DNA of 64,000 nucleotides from Anoxybacillus flavithermus (GTDB lineage Bacteria > Bacillota > Bacilli > Bacillales > Anoxybacillaceae), in assembly GCF_002742685.1 (NCBI RefSeq), contig NZ_PEDM01000008.1, positions 1-64,000 of the forward strand, written 5' to 3'. The notes below the pieces were generated by a model that had not been told where the DNA came from, did not search any database, and saw nothing but the letters and a program-made list of their open reading frames with translations. The stretch's first letter is position 1. Every line of letters starts with the position of its first letter. A program made the position numbers and the translations under genes. Shown here one piece after another: positions 1-8,496 of this stretch.

Positions 1-7
1 ATGGAAC

Positions 8-43
8 AAAATGGTTTGAAGACGGGTGTCTTCCAACCATTTT
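8..43. terminator. Long stem-loop at the window edge
   Basis: An outer 9-bp arm (8-16 with 35-43) and an inner 6-bp arm (18-23 with 28-33) close a 4-base loop with one mismatch between the arms. Both flanks are A/T rich, so it could terminate in either direction. The gene it serves lies left of the window. Confidence 0.4.
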
Positions 44-57
44 GTCAACAGTCTGGA

Positions 58-86
58 GGATGTGATTGTTCGTCACATCCTTTTTT
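58..86 (+). terminator. Rho-independent terminator of an upstream + strand gene
   Basis: GGATGTGA (58-65) pairs with TCACATCC (73-80) and is followed by six T. The stop codon of the converging cysL gene (73-75) lies inside the 3' arm. Confidence 0.6.
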
Positions 87-954
87 GTTGGAGTAAATCA
101 ATTAGTAAGTGTACAAGTTTGTTGTTTTCCATTGTCGGTGAGTAAAGATAAGAAAATGTTCGATAAAAAGGAGAATGTTTGACGTAAACAATCGATAGGT
201 TTTTATCATTCAATTCCTGTTCGATGACATGACGCGAAAGGAGGGCTAAACCGTTTCCATGCATTAACGTCTCTTTTATTCCTTGATTGCTACTAATAAT
301 CATCAGTGATTTTACTTTTAGTCCATTTGAACGAATAAAATGGTTAAAATATTCACGTGTGCCAGACCCTAATTCGCGTGTAATCCATAGTTGGTTTTGT
401 AAATCGTTTATCGATACTTCCTGTTTGTGAGCGAGAGGATGATCATTAGATGCAACGATGACTAGCTCATCTTGCATGAATGGGTACACCACAAGCTCTT
501 TTTCATTTGTTTGACCTTCAATTAAACCGATATGTGTTTGATACGTACGAACGAGCTCTACAATTTCTTTTGTATTGCCGATGATGACTTCCAATTGTAA
601 TTCTGGATAATCGTTTTGTAAGGCGCATAAAAAGGTAGGTAGCACATATTCCCCGATCGTAAAACTAGCCCCAATTTTTAATGTTCCTTTCACACAGTCG
701 TGATGTTCTAAAATATCTTGTTTCGTTTGTTCGTATAACGTGATCATTTTTTTGGCTCGATCATAAAGCAATTCTCCCGTTGGTGTCATTTGTAGCTCTT
801 TTGGTGAACGAATAAATAGTTTTGTTTGAAACTCTTTTTCTAAATTTTTAATGTGCAAGCTTACACTCGGTTGAGATAAATGAAGAATGTCTGCTGTTTT
901 TGTGAAATTTTTCACCTCGGCTAATGTAATAAATGTTTTTAATTGTTCGTACAT
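73..954 (-). CDS. cysL: LysR-family regulator of sulfite reductase, CysL-like
   Basis: The 293-residue product has the LysR layout: an N-terminal winged helix-turn-helix (about residues 1-60, containing LSQPSVSLHIKNLE) and a periplasmic-binding-like effector domain from about residue 90. It is transcribed away from cysJI with 140 bp between the two starts. This is the arrangement in which B. subtilis CysL (YwfK) activates cysJI, so the same role is inferred here. Length is normal and the frame is intact. The effector cannot be read from sequence. The exact symbol rests on the neighbourhood more than on family-specific residues. Confidence 0.85.
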   Translation of the reverse strand: MYEQLKTFITLAEVKNFTKTADILHLSQPSVSLHIKNLEKEFQTKLFIRSPKELQMTPTGELLYDRAKKMITLYEQTKQDILEHHDCVKGTLKIGASFTIGEYVLPTFLCALQNDYPELQLEVIIGNTKEIVELVRTYQTHIGLIEGQTNEKELVVYPFMQDELVIVASNDHPLAHKQEVSINDLQNQLWITRELGSGTREYFNHFIRSNGLKVKSLMIISSNQGIKETLMHGNGLALLSRHVIEQELNDKNLSIVYVKHSPFYRTFSYLYSPTMENNKLVHLLIDLLQQKRM

Positions 955-1094
955 ATCCCTCGCCCCCTTAATTATAAAAAAAATAAATAGTTCTGATAAT
1001 TTATATTTATTTTACTAATTTTATTTTTTACGGTAAAGTCAAATAAAACATACTTGATTTATAGGAATAGTAGAAAAATGAGAGGTGAACAAGG

Positions 1095-2867
1095 TTGCCA
1101 TTTCAAGTGACAAACAGTCCATTTAATGAAGAACAAGTTGAGCTCCTCAATCGGCTTTGGCCAACGTTAAATCCAGCACAAAAACTTTGGCTAAGCGGGT
1201 ATTTAGCTGCAACCGAATCGGTCGGAGCGCTTCAACAAGAAGCACCTGTAACGAAGGAAGTGACCGTTCTTTATGGGTCGCAAACAGGAAACGCACAAAA
1301 ATTGGCGGAAAAAGCAGGGGAGGTACTTAAACATCGCGGGTTTCATGTCACTGTTTCTTCGATGCTTGATTTTAAGCCGAGCGAGTTAAAAAAAATCGAC
1401 ACGCTACTGATTGTCGTCAGTACGTATGGTGAGGGAGAGCCACCGGACAATGCGCTATCGTTTTACGAATTTCTCCATAGCAAGCGCGCACCAAAACTCA
1501 AGCATCTTCGCTTTTCCGTGTTGGCGCTTGGCGATACGTCGTATGAGCATTTTTGCAAAACAGGAAAAGATTTTGATAAGCGGTTAGAAGAGTTAGGAGG
1601 CAAGCGTTTATACGAACGTATCGATTGTGACGTCGATTACGAAGAAGCAGCAGCGAAATGGCTTAATGGGGTGCTTAGCGAGTTAGATAAGCAAGGAGCA
1701 GTTTCCGTCGTAGCTCCACAGCCGACACAAGCACAGCCAACCGCGCTTTATTCACGAAAACATCCGTTCGAAGCGGAAGTATTAGAAAATATCAACTTAA
1801 ATGGACGCGGCTCAAACAAAGAAACGCGACATATTGAATTATCGTTAGAAGGTTCTGGGCTTGTGTTTGAACCAGGCGATGCGCTTGGTGTTTTTCCGAA
1901 AAATGATCCAGAACTTGTCGATCTCATTATTCAAGAAATGAAATGGAATCCAGATACACCGGCTTCTGTTGAAGGAAAAGAAGAACCGTTACGCGAAGTG
2001 CTACTTTCCCGATTAGAAATTACGGTGCTAACCGAGCAATTATTGCAATCGCTTGCTTCATTTTCGCATAGCTCAGATTTTCACACGCTTCTTTCCGCTG
2101 AACAGGAGGCGAAGCGAAAAGACTATATAAAGGGGCGCGATGTATTGGATGTTCTCCGCGAGTTCGGTCCGTGGGAGATGACGCCAGGGCAGTTTGTTTC
2201 TTCCCTACGGAAGCTGCAGCCGCGCTTTTATTCCATTGCAAGCAGCTTATTAGCGTATCCAGAGGAAGTGCATATTACCGTTGGTGCGGTTCGCTACGAA
2301 GCGCACGGACGGTTACGGAAAGGAGTGTGTTCGACGTTTTGTGCGGAACGCCTGAACATTGGCGACAAGCTTTCGGTATTCGTTCATCAAAACCCGAACT
2401 TTAAACTGCCAAAAGATTCGAATACGCCAATTATTATGGTCGGACCAGGCACGGGGGTGGCGCCGTTCCGTGCCTTTATGCAAGAGCGGGAGGCAATTGG
2501 CGCGAAAGGGAAATCGTGGCTATTTTTTGGCGATCAACATTTCGTGACCGATTTCCTTTATCAAACGGAATGGCAAACGTGGCTGAAAAACGGCGTATTA
2601 ACGAAAATGGATGTCGCGTTTTCGCGCGATACAAAAGAAAAAGTGTACGTCCAACATCGGATGCTTGAACATAGAAAAGAGTTGTTCCGATGGTTAGAAG
2701 AAGGGGCAGCCGTTTACGTTTGCGGTGACAAACAGAATATGGCGCGCGATGTTCATGAGACGCTTATCCATATTATTTCGAAAGAAGGAAACATGAGTAG
2801 CGAACAAGCGGAAGCGTATGTTGCCGACATGCAAAAACAAAAACGGTACCAACGCGACGTGTATTAA
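1095..2867 (+). CDS. cysJ: Assimilatory sulfite reductase, flavoprotein alpha subunit
   Basis: The 590-residue product passes electrons from NADPH through FAD and FMN to the CysI hemoprotein, which reduces sulfite to sulfide for cysteine synthesis. It has a flavodoxin domain with the FMN loop GSQTGNA at residues 61-67, a connecting FAD-binding domain with RFYSIASS near 377, and an NADPH domain with [12 protein letters not shown] near 450. It ends in the family's typical aromatic residue (RDVY). Translation starts at a TTG (1095) 6 bp after GAGGTGA. It forms an operon with cysI, whose start lies 11 bp downstream. Length is normal. Confidence 0.96.
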   Translation: MPFQVTNSPFNEEQVELLNRLWPTLNPAQKLWLSGYLAATESVGALQQEAPVTKEVTVLYGSQTGNAQKLAEKAGEVLKHRGFHVTVSSMLDFKPSELKKIDTLLIVVSTYGEGEPPDNALSFYEFLHSKRAPKLKHLRFSVLALGDTSYEHFCKTGKDFDKRLEELGGKRLYERIDCDVDYEEAAAKWLNGVLSELDKQGAVSVVAPQPTQAQPTALYSRKHPFEAEVLENINLNGRGSNKETRHIELSLEGSGLVFEPGDALGVFPKNDPELVDLIIQEMKWNPDTPASVEGKEEPLREVLLSRLEITVLTEQLLQSLASFSHSSDFHTLLSAEQEAKRKDYIKGRDVLDVLREFGPWEMTPGQFVSSLRKLQPRFYSIASSLLAYPEEVHITVGAVRYEAHGRLRKGVCSTFCAERLNIGDKLSVFVHQNPNFKLPKDSNTPIIMVGPGTGVAPFRAFMQEREAIGAKGKSWLFFGDQHFVTDFLYQTEWQTWLKNGVLTKMDVAFSRDTKEKVYVQHRMLEHRKELFRWLEEGAAVYVCGDKQNMARDVHETLIHIISKEGNMSSEQAEAYVADMQKQKRYQRDVY

Positions 2868-2878
2868 GGGGGATCGAT

Positions 2879-4594
2879 ATGAAAAAAATTGTATTGAAAG
2901 CACCAGATGGACCGCCAAGCGATGTTGAGCGGATTAAACGAGAAAGCAACTATTTGCGCGGAACGTTGAAAGAAACGATGGAAGATCGCATCACTGCCGG
3001 CATTCCAGAAGACGATAACCGGTTAATGAAATTTCATGGTAGCTATTTGCAAGATGATCGCGATTTAAGAGCAGAGCGGCAAAAACAAAAGTTAGAGCCA
3101 GCGTATCAATTTATGATTCGTGTTCGTACCCCAGGCGGCGTAGCCACACCTGAGCAGTGGCTTGCGATGGATGAACTAGCAAGAAAATACGCCAACGGGA
3201 CATTAAAGCTTACAACACGGCAAGCGTTTCAGTTTCACGGCGTATTGAAATGGAACATGAAAAAAACGCTGCAAGCTATTAACGATGCTCTGCTTACAAC
3301 GCTGGCAGCTTGTGGTGATGTGAATCGAAACGTCATGTGTAACCCAAATCCGTACCAGTCAGAAGTACATGCGGAAGTGTATGAATGGGCGAAAAGATTA
3401 AGCGATTATTTATTGCCGCAAACAAGGGCGTATTACGAAATTTGGTTAGATGAAGAAAAAGTTGCTGGAACACCAGAGGTAGAACAAGAACCGATTTATG
3501 GGCCGCTTTACTTGCCACGAAAATTTAAAATTGGTATCGCTGTTCCACCGTCAAACGATGTCGACGTGTTTTCGCAAGACCTTGGATTTATTGCGATTGT
3601 TGAACAAGGAAAGCTTATGGGATTTAATGTAGCGATCGGTGGCGGCATGGGAATGACGCACGGCGATCGCACGACATATCCGCAGCTCGCAAAAGTGATC
3701 GGTTTTTGTAAACCAGGACAAGTCATTGATGTGGCAGAAAAAGTCGTTACCATTCAGCGCGATTACGGCAATCGCTCCGTACGTAAACATGCTCGTTTTA
3801 AATATACGATTGATCGGCTTGGTTTGGATGCAGTAAAAGCAGAACTCGAACGTCGGCTTGGATGGAATTTAGAAGAAGCGCGCCCTTACTATTTCGAGCA
3901 TAATGGGGATCGCTACGGTTGGGTCGAAGGGGTAAACGGAACGTGGCATTTTACGCTATTTGTCGAAGGTGGTCGGGTGAGAGATACGGATGATTATCTA
4001 CTGATGACAGGATTGCGAGAAATTGCGAAAGTGCATACGGGCGATTTTCGCTTGACTGCGAATCAAAACTTAGTCATTGCGAACGTGCCAAGTGAGAAAA
4101 AAGAAGAAATGGATGCGCTTATTAAGCAATATAAATTAACAGATGGGAAACATTATAGTGCCCTTCGTCGTAACTCGCTAGCCTGTGTCGCTTTGCCAAC
4201 GTGTGGATTAGCGATGGCAGAAGCCGAGAGATATTTGCCGACACTCATTGATAAAATTGAAGAAATTGTTGAGGAAAACGGGCTTCGCGATGAAGAAATC
4301 ACGATTCGCATGACCGGCTGTCCGAATGGCTGTGCCCGTCATGTGCTTGGAGAAATTGCATTTATCGGCAAATCCGTTGGCAAATATAATATGTATCTCG
4401 GGGCTGCATTTGACGGCAGCCGTCTCGGCAAATTGTATCGGGAAAATATCGGAGAAAAAGAAATTTTATCTGAACTTCGTACGCTCCTTTCTCGGTACGC
4501 GAAAGAGCGATTGGATGGTGAACGTTTTGGCGACTTTGTCATTCGCGTCGGTATCGTAAAAGAAGTAACAGATGGAACAAACTTTCATGACTAA
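2879..4594 (+). CDS. cysI: Assimilatory sulfite reductase, hemoprotein beta subunit
   Basis: This is the siroheme/[4Fe-4S] subunit that carries out the six-electron reduction of sulfite to sulfide. The cluster and siroheme ligand cysteines are visible as C436-X5-C442 and C481-X3-C485 ([11 protein letters not shown]). Its 571 residues are the normal family length. It follows cysJ in the same operon with a GGGGGAT ribosome site 4 bp before the ATG. A terminator follows directly. Confidence 0.96.
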   Translation: MKKIVLKAPDGPPSDVERIKRESNYLRGTLKETMEDRITAGIPEDDNRLMKFHGSYLQDDRDLRAERQKQKLEPAYQFMIRVRTPGGVATPEQWLAMDELARKYANGTLKLTTRQAFQFHGVLKWNMKKTLQAINDALLTTLAACGDVNRNVMCNPNPYQSEVHAEVYEWAKRLSDYLLPQTRAYYEIWLDEEKVAGTPEVEQEPIYGPLYLPRKFKIGIAVPPSNDVDVFSQDLGFIAIVEQGKLMGFNVAIGGGMGMTHGDRTTYPQLAKVIGFCKPGQVIDVAEKVVTIQRDYGNRSVRKHARFKYTIDRLGLDAVKAELERRLGWNLEEARPYYFEHNGDRYGWVEGVNGTWHFTLFVEGGRVRDTDDYLLMTGLREIAKVHTGDFRLTANQNLVIANVPSEKKEEMDALIKQYKLTDGKHYSALRRNSLACVALPTCGLAMAEAERYLPTLIDKIEEIVEENGLRDEEITIRMTGCPNGCARHVLGEIAFIGKSVGKYNMYLGAAFDGSRLGKLYRENIGEKEILSELRTLLSRYAKERLDGERFGDFVIRVGIVKEVTDGTNFHD

Positions 4595-4630
4595 ACAAAT
4601 CGGCTTCCCGTTTTGGGGGCCGATTTGTTT
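4593..4630. terminator. Terminator of cysJI
   Basis: A perfect 12-bp stem (4593-4604 with 4619-4630) closes a 14-base loop. The 3' arm ends TTTGTTTG rather than in a clean T run. Confidence 0.6.
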
Positions 4631-4705
4631 GTAAAAAAGGATGATTTGAAACGATCGAGAATATAATAAAGGGGCAAATTTTATTTATAGAAAGGAGTCA
4701 TTTAC

Positions 4706-5023
4706 ATGATTGTCATAACAACAAACAGCATTGAAGGAAAACAAATTGAACAATATCTCGGCTTAGTGTCTGGTGAGGTCATTTTAGGAGCTAACGTTGT
4801 CCGCGACTTTTTAGCGAGCATTACCGATATCATCGGTGGCCGAAGCGGAACATATGAAAGCAAGTTAGCTGAAGGTCGAGACATGGCTGTAGAAGAAATG
4901 GTAAAGAAAGCGCGCAATATGGGAGCGAATGCAGTCATTGGTGTCGATCTTGACTTTGAAACATTGCGCGATGGAATGATGATGTGCATCGCGACAGGTA
5001 CAGCGGTGAAGTTGAAAGAATAG
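4706..5023 (+). CDS. YbjQ/UPF0145 family protein
   Basis: The 105-residue cytosolic protein is intact and matches the YbjQ (DUF74) family. It shows the family's hydrophobic start, a central GGRSGTYES segment and a C-terminal GANAVIGVDLDFE segment. The family is predicted to assemble into rings and is often labelled heavy-metal-binding, but its function is not established. It is a single-gene unit with an AAAGGAG site 9 bp before the ATG and terminators on both sides. Confidence 0.85.
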   Translation: MIVITTNSIEGKQIEQYLGLVSGEVILGANVVRDFLASITDIIGGRSGTYESKLAEGRDMAVEEMVKKARNMGANAVIGVDLDFETLRDGMMMCIATGTAVKLKE

Positions 5024-5032
5024 GGGGATGTG

Positions 5033-5061
5033 AGAAGAAGCTAAATCGGCTTCTTCTTTTT
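5033..5061 (+). terminator. Terminator after ybjQ
   Basis: AGAAGAAGC (5033-5041) pairs with GCTTCTTCT (5049-5057), followed by T4. Confidence 0.7.
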
Positions 5062-5096
5062 GCTTGATTTGAAGTGTGAATTTGTATATTATGTAA

Positions 5097-5152
5097 TTAG
5101 AAATTTATCTAAATATCTATTTTTTTGAATGATATTTAGAAGTTTGTCTAAA
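5097..5152 (+). promoter_or_regulatory. Two operators upstream of sdpR
   Basis: Two similar palindromes stand 39 bp apart centre to centre: TTAGA-N6-TCTAA (5097-5112) and TTTAGA-N6-TCTAAA (5135-5152). Each is followed by a partial extra half-site, wATCTA. The layout fits an ArsR-type dimer binding its own promoter. A possible -10 (TATATT, 5085-5090) lies just upstream. Confidence 0.55.
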
Positions 5153-5179
5153 AATCTAAAAGAAAGTGGGTGAAAGAAG

Positions 5180-5458
5180 ATGTCATTTAACGAAGCATTT
5201 AAAGCGATTGCTGATCCGAATCGCAGGAAAATTTTATCACTATTAAAAAAAGGAGATTTAACAGCAGGGGAAATTGCTGAACATTTTGATATGCAAAAGC
5301 CGAGTGTGTCTCATCATTTAAAAATATTAAAACAAGCCGATTTAGTGGAAGATCGGCGCGTTGGACAACATATTTATTACTCATTAAACACAACGGTGTT
5401 CCAAGATTTAATGAGCTGGTTTTATGACATATTACAAAAAGAAGGTGATGAATCATGA
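5180..5458 (+). CDS. sdpR: ArsR-family autorepressor, SdpR-like
   Basis: The 92-residue winged helix-turn-helix repressor has the recognition region MQKPSVSHHLKILKQADLV. It resembles B. subtilis SdpR across its length (ADPNRRKIL, GDLTAGEIAEHF, QHIYYSLNTTVFQDLM). It lacks the CxC metal site of metal-sensing ArsR proteins. Its stop overlaps the sdpI start by 4 bp, so the two are translationally coupled. In B. subtilis, SdpR represses the sdpRI operon and is held at the membrane by SdpI when toxin is present. The same circuit is inferred here. Confidence 0.82.
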   Translation: MSFNEAFKAIADPNRRKILSLLKKGDLTAGEIAEHFDMQKPSVSHHLKILKQADLVEDRRVGQHIYYSLNTTVFQDLMSWFYDILQKEGDES

Positions 5459-6081
5459 AAAAGCACTTATTTATTATCATTCTCATTGCATGTAGCTATG
5501 TATTGAGTTTATTAGCCATCCCTTTTTTGCCGGATGAAGTGGCGATTCATTGGAATGTGGCTGGGGAAGCTGACGGCTTTACGAACAAATGGTGGGGCGC
5601 ATTACTTTTTCCGATCTTTTTAACAGGAATTGTCTCCCTTATTCTTTTCTTGCCGAAGGTGGATCCACGCAAAGAAAACTACGAGAAATTTGAAAAAGTA
5701 TATCGCATTTTTTTACATGTATTTGTTTTATTTTTATTTAGCATACATGTGGTGACGCTTGCGTATAATATCGGAATTCCTGTGCAAGTCGATGTCGTTG
5801 TGCCGATTGGAGTTGGAGTGTTGTTCATTGCCCTTGGAAATTATATGCCGAAAATTAAACCGAATTATTTTTTCGGTATTCGTACCCCTTGGACGCTAGA
5901 AAATGAAGAAGTTTGGCAAAAAACGCATCGTGTCGGAGGAAAAGTGTTTGTTATGATGGGTGTATTCATTATGCTTATGGTATTTGCAACAAGTGTATGG
6001 CGCTTTATTTTTCTGATGATCATTGTATTTGGTGGCACGATGTATTTGTTTATCCAGTCGTATTTATTTTCGCGTAAATGA
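5455..6081 (+). CDS. sdpI: SdpI-family membrane immunity protein
   Basis: The 208-residue protein has about six membrane helices, an N-terminal DUF1648-type motif (AIHWNVAGEADGFTNKW) and the SdpI signature FFGIRTPWTLENEEVWQKTHRVGGK. In B. subtilis, SdpI gives immunity to the SdpC cannibalism peptide and sequesters SdpR. No sdpA, sdpB or sdpC homologue lies nearby, so this would be immunity or signalling without a local toxin. It sits between sdpR (4-bp overlap) and a YhfC-type protein (start 14 bp after the stop). Confidence 0.85.
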   Translation: MKKHLFIIILIACSYVLSLLAIPFLPDEVAIHWNVAGEADGFTNKWWGALLFPIFLTGIVSLILFLPKVDPRKENYEKFEKVYRIFLHVFVLFLFSIHVVTLAYNIGIPVQVDVVVPIGVGVLFIALGNYMPKIKPNYFFGIRTPWTLENEEVWQKTHRVGGKVFVMMGVFIMLMVFATSVWRFIFLMIIVFGGTMYLFIQSYLFSRK

Positions 6082-6095
6082 AAGGAGAGATCGAT

Positions 6096-6848
6096 TTGGT
6101 TGGGATGTTTGTTCAATTGTTTCTTTCTTTGATTGTTCCTTTCGCACTCATCATATATGGGCGAAAAAAAGGATGGCTCTCATGGAAAGCGTTCGGTGTC
6201 GGCTTGCTTATCTTTGTTTTATTTTCACAAGTGTTAGAGAAAGTTATGCATATGCTTGTAATAGATCCGAGTGGCACATCGTTAAAAGGAATAAGTAGCG
6301 TTTGGGCGTTTGTCGCTTACGGCGCTTTAGCAGCTGGAGTGTTTGAAGAGATAGGAAGATATGTAGGGTTTCGTTTCATGTTAAAAAACAATCGGGCATA
6401 CGGGGATGGATTATCATTCGGTTTAGGACATGGAGGAATGGAAGCTGTGCTTATTGGTGCTTTTAGCGCCGTAAATATGATGGTCATTTCTCATCTCGTG
6501 CAAACAGGTCAGTTTGAGCAAATTGCTTCCTCTCTCCCTGCTACACAAGTGGAGATGCTCAAAACCATGTTAAATCAGCCTGATTGGATGTATGTATTAG
6601 GTGGTATCGAGCGAACATTTGCGATAGCGATCCATGTTGCGCTTTCTCTTCTTGTTTTATATGGAGTTCGGAAAGGACAATTTCGTTACGTGATGTATGC
6701 GATTTTCATTCATGCATTAATTGATGTGGTCCCTGCGTTATATCAAGTAAAAATTATTTCAAATGTTTGGATTGTAGAAACGATTCTTGCTTTCATTGCA
6801 ATCGCTTCGCTCGTCTTCATTCAACGGATAGCAGAAAAGTTTCATTAA
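6096..6848 (+). CDS. yhfC: YhfC-family intramembrane metalloprotease-like protein
   Basis: This is a polytopic membrane protein of about 250 residues. It carries the CPBP-like motif pattern: EEIGRYVGFR in one helix, GHGGMEA in the next, and a late HALIDV. These resemble the glutamate and histidine ligands of the Rce1/CPBP protease superfamily, to which YhfC (DUF2324) proteins are distantly related. The start is chosen as TTG at 6096 because AAAGGAGAG ends 6 bp upstream. An ATG at 6078 overlaps the sdpI stop and has no such site. The operon with sdpRI suggests a role in peptide-toxin defence. Catalysis is unproven. Confidence 0.75.
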   Translation: MVGMFVQLFLSLIVPFALIIYGRKKGWLSWKAFGVGLLIFVLFSQVLEKVMHMLVIDPSGTSLKGISSVWAFVAYGALAAGVFEEIGRYVGFRFMLKNNRAYGDGLSFGLGHGGMEAVLIGAFSAVNMMVISHLVQTGQFEQIASSLPATQVEMLKTMLNQPDWMYVLGGIERTFAIAIHVALSLLVLYGVRKGQFRYVMYAIFIHALIDVVPALYQVKIISNVWIVETILAFIAIASLVFIQRIAEKFH

Positions 6849-6928
6849 AAAAGTTTTAAAAAACATATTGCATCGAAACGCGTTTCATACCTTATGCTCG
6901 TGTCAAAGGCATGAGGGAGGGAGAAACG

Positions 6929-7015
6929 ATGGGAATCTTTTTTATTTTCATGTTGTGCGCTGTTGAGTTAATCGGAGCGCAGTTCGCCATAGAAGTAATT
7001 TCGAAACGGAAGTAA
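6929..7015 (+). CDS. 28-residue putative membrane peptide
   Basis: A short ORF starts at an ATG 6 bp after GGGAGGGAG. It encodes a hydrophobic helix (about residues 2-21, with an internal Glu) and a charged tail ending EVISKRK. It ends 17 bp before the aldo/keto reductase start, which has its own GGGAGG site. I do not recognise a family. The strong ribosome site and the single-helix, positive-tail layout support translation. Confidence 0.4.
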   Translation: MGIFFIFMLCAVELIGAQFAIEVISKRK

Positions 7016-7032
7016 AAAGGGAGGATGGACAA

Positions 7033-7950
7033 ATGAAACAAATAAACATTGGTAACTCTGGCCTAATAGCCTCAGAAATTGTGTTAGGGTGTATGCGAAT
7101 TTCGGAAATGTCTGTTTCTGAGCTATCGCGGTATATAGACGAAGCGCTTGAAGCAGGAATTACGATGTTTGACCATGCAGATATTTATGGAAAAGGACGT
7201 TGTGAAGAGTTGTTTGGTGAAGTGCTTGCTTCTCGACCACATTTGCGCAAACGCATCCACATTCAAAGCAAATGTTCGATTCGCGATGGCTATTATGACT
7301 TGTCAAAAGAGCATATTTTAACATCTGTCGACGGCATATTGAAGCGACTTCAAACCGATTATTTAGACATGTTACTTTTACACCGACCGGATACGCTGAT
7401 GGAACCGGAAGAAGTAGCAGAGGCGTTTGACCGTCTATATGCCAGCGGAAAAGTTCGTCATTTCGGGGTGAGCAACTTCAATAGTATGCAAATCGAGCTA
7501 TTGCAAGCATACATTAAACAGCCGATTATCGCGAATCAAATGCAGTTCAGTATTATGCATGCGAATTTAGTGACAAGCGGCATTCAAGCGAATACGCTAT
7601 TTGACGGAGCGCCGAACCGCGACGGACATATTTTAGAATATTGTCGCCTAAAAAATATCACCATCCAAGCGTGGTCTCCGTTCCAATACGGCTTTTTCGA
7701 AGGAGTGTTTATTGACAACGAGAAATTTCCGGAAGTTAATGAAGTACTCGGACGGCTAGCGGAGGAAAAAGGAGTAAGCAAGTCAGCGATTGCTGTCGCT
7801 TGGATTTTGCGCCATCCAGCGAACATGCAAGTGATCGTTGGCACAACAAACTCTGCTCGCTTAAAAGACATTTGCCAAGCAAGTCACGTGCAACTCTCTC
7901 GACAAGAATGGTACGAAATCTACCGTGCGGCAGGTCATCGGTTGCCGTAA
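7033..7950 (+). CDS. Aldo/keto reductase (YdhF/YcsN-like)
   Basis: The 305-residue NADPH-dependent carbonyl reductase is of the TIM-barrel AKR superfamily. The catalytic tetrad is visible: D47 and Y52 in FDHADIYG, K80 in IQSKC, and H117 in LLLHRPD. The family signature GKVRHFGVSNF follows. It resembles E. coli YdhF and B. subtilis YcsN, whose physiological substrates are unknown. It is a single-gene unit, possibly cotranscribed with the tiny peptide just upstream, and ends at a strong terminator. Confidence 0.88.
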   Translation: MKQINIGNSGLIASEIVLGCMRISEMSVSELSRYIDEALEAGITMFDHADIYGKGRCEELFGEVLASRPHLRKRIHIQSKCSIRDGYYDLSKEHILTSVDGILKRLQTDYLDMLLLHRPDTLMEPEEVAEAFDRLYASGKVRHFGVSNFNSMQIELLQAYIKQPIIANQMQFSIMHANLVTSGIQANTLFDGAPNRDGHILEYCRLKNITIQAWSPFQYGFFEGVFIDNEKFPEVNEVLGRLAEEKGVSKSAIAVAWILRHPANMQVIVGTTNSARLKDICQASHVQLSRQEWYEIYRAAGHRLP

Positions 7951-7955
7951 TGACG

Positions 7956-7993
7956 AAAACACTTTTTTGGCGATTGCTGAAAAAGTGTTTTTT
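7956..7993. terminator. Terminator after the aldo/keto reductase
   Basis: AAAACACTTTTT pairs with AAAAAGTGTTTT around a loop of about 12 bases, followed by more T. It is likely bidirectional. Confidence 0.7.
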
Positions 7994-8026
7994 CATTACT
8001 TAAATTCTATATTCTTTTCATTTCAT

Positions 8027-8359
8027 TTAGCTCGTAAAGTATGAGAAGCAATCGAAAATACAAAAAGCACGTACACGCCCAAGGCGAAAAAGCAAATCGA
8101 ACAATTTACATCATTCGGTTGGGACAAGCTACCGATTTGCATGGCAAAGACGCAATATTCGCTTTCTGACGACCCAACAAAACTTGGTCGTCCGACGACG
8201 GATTTCACGATTACAGTGCGCGAATTCAAACCGTCGATTGGCGCTGGTTTTCTCGTTGCCTTAACAGGAGATGTCATGACGATGCTAGGGCTGCCGAAAC
8301 ATCCAGCGGCGCTTCAGATGGATGTTGATGACTACGGAAACGCGCGTGGACTTTTTTAA
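8027..8359 (+). pseudogene. fhs: 3' remnant of formate--tetrahydrofolate ligase
   Basis: The + frame encodes the last quarter of formyl-THF synthetase. LARKV is followed by an in-frame TGA, then [15 protein letters not shown], the conserved block around [18 protein letters not shown], and a terminal NARGLF before TAA. Compared with family proteins, about 30 residues between LARKV-EAIE and STYTPKAK are missing, and the first three quarters of the gene are gone. The downstream terminator is still intact. This is a decayed relic, not a gene. Any intact 72-residue ORF inside it (from 8141) is only part of the tail. Confidence 0.85.
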
Positions 8360-8375
8360 GCAAGCAATGAGATGT

Positions 8376-8413
8376 AAAAAAGCGTCTTATCAGTTCGATA
8401 GGACGCTTTTTTT
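8376..8413 (+). terminator. Terminator behind the fhs remnant
   Basis: AAAAAAGCGTC-TATC pairs with GATA-GGACGCTTTTTT, followed by T. It is a canonical intrinsic terminator that has outlived its gene. Confidence 0.8.
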
Positions 8414-8496
8414 ATAAATGAGCAAAAAAATTGAAAGATTGGTAGAAGGTATTATAATGTAAATATTCCATTTGTTTTTTATAGGGAGAGAGGAAG

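Noticed and set aside
8023-8277. Minus-strand ORF of 84 codons opposite the fhs remnant
   Set aside because: It is the shadow of the decayed fhs frame and has no ribosome site. The + frame carries clear protein similarity.
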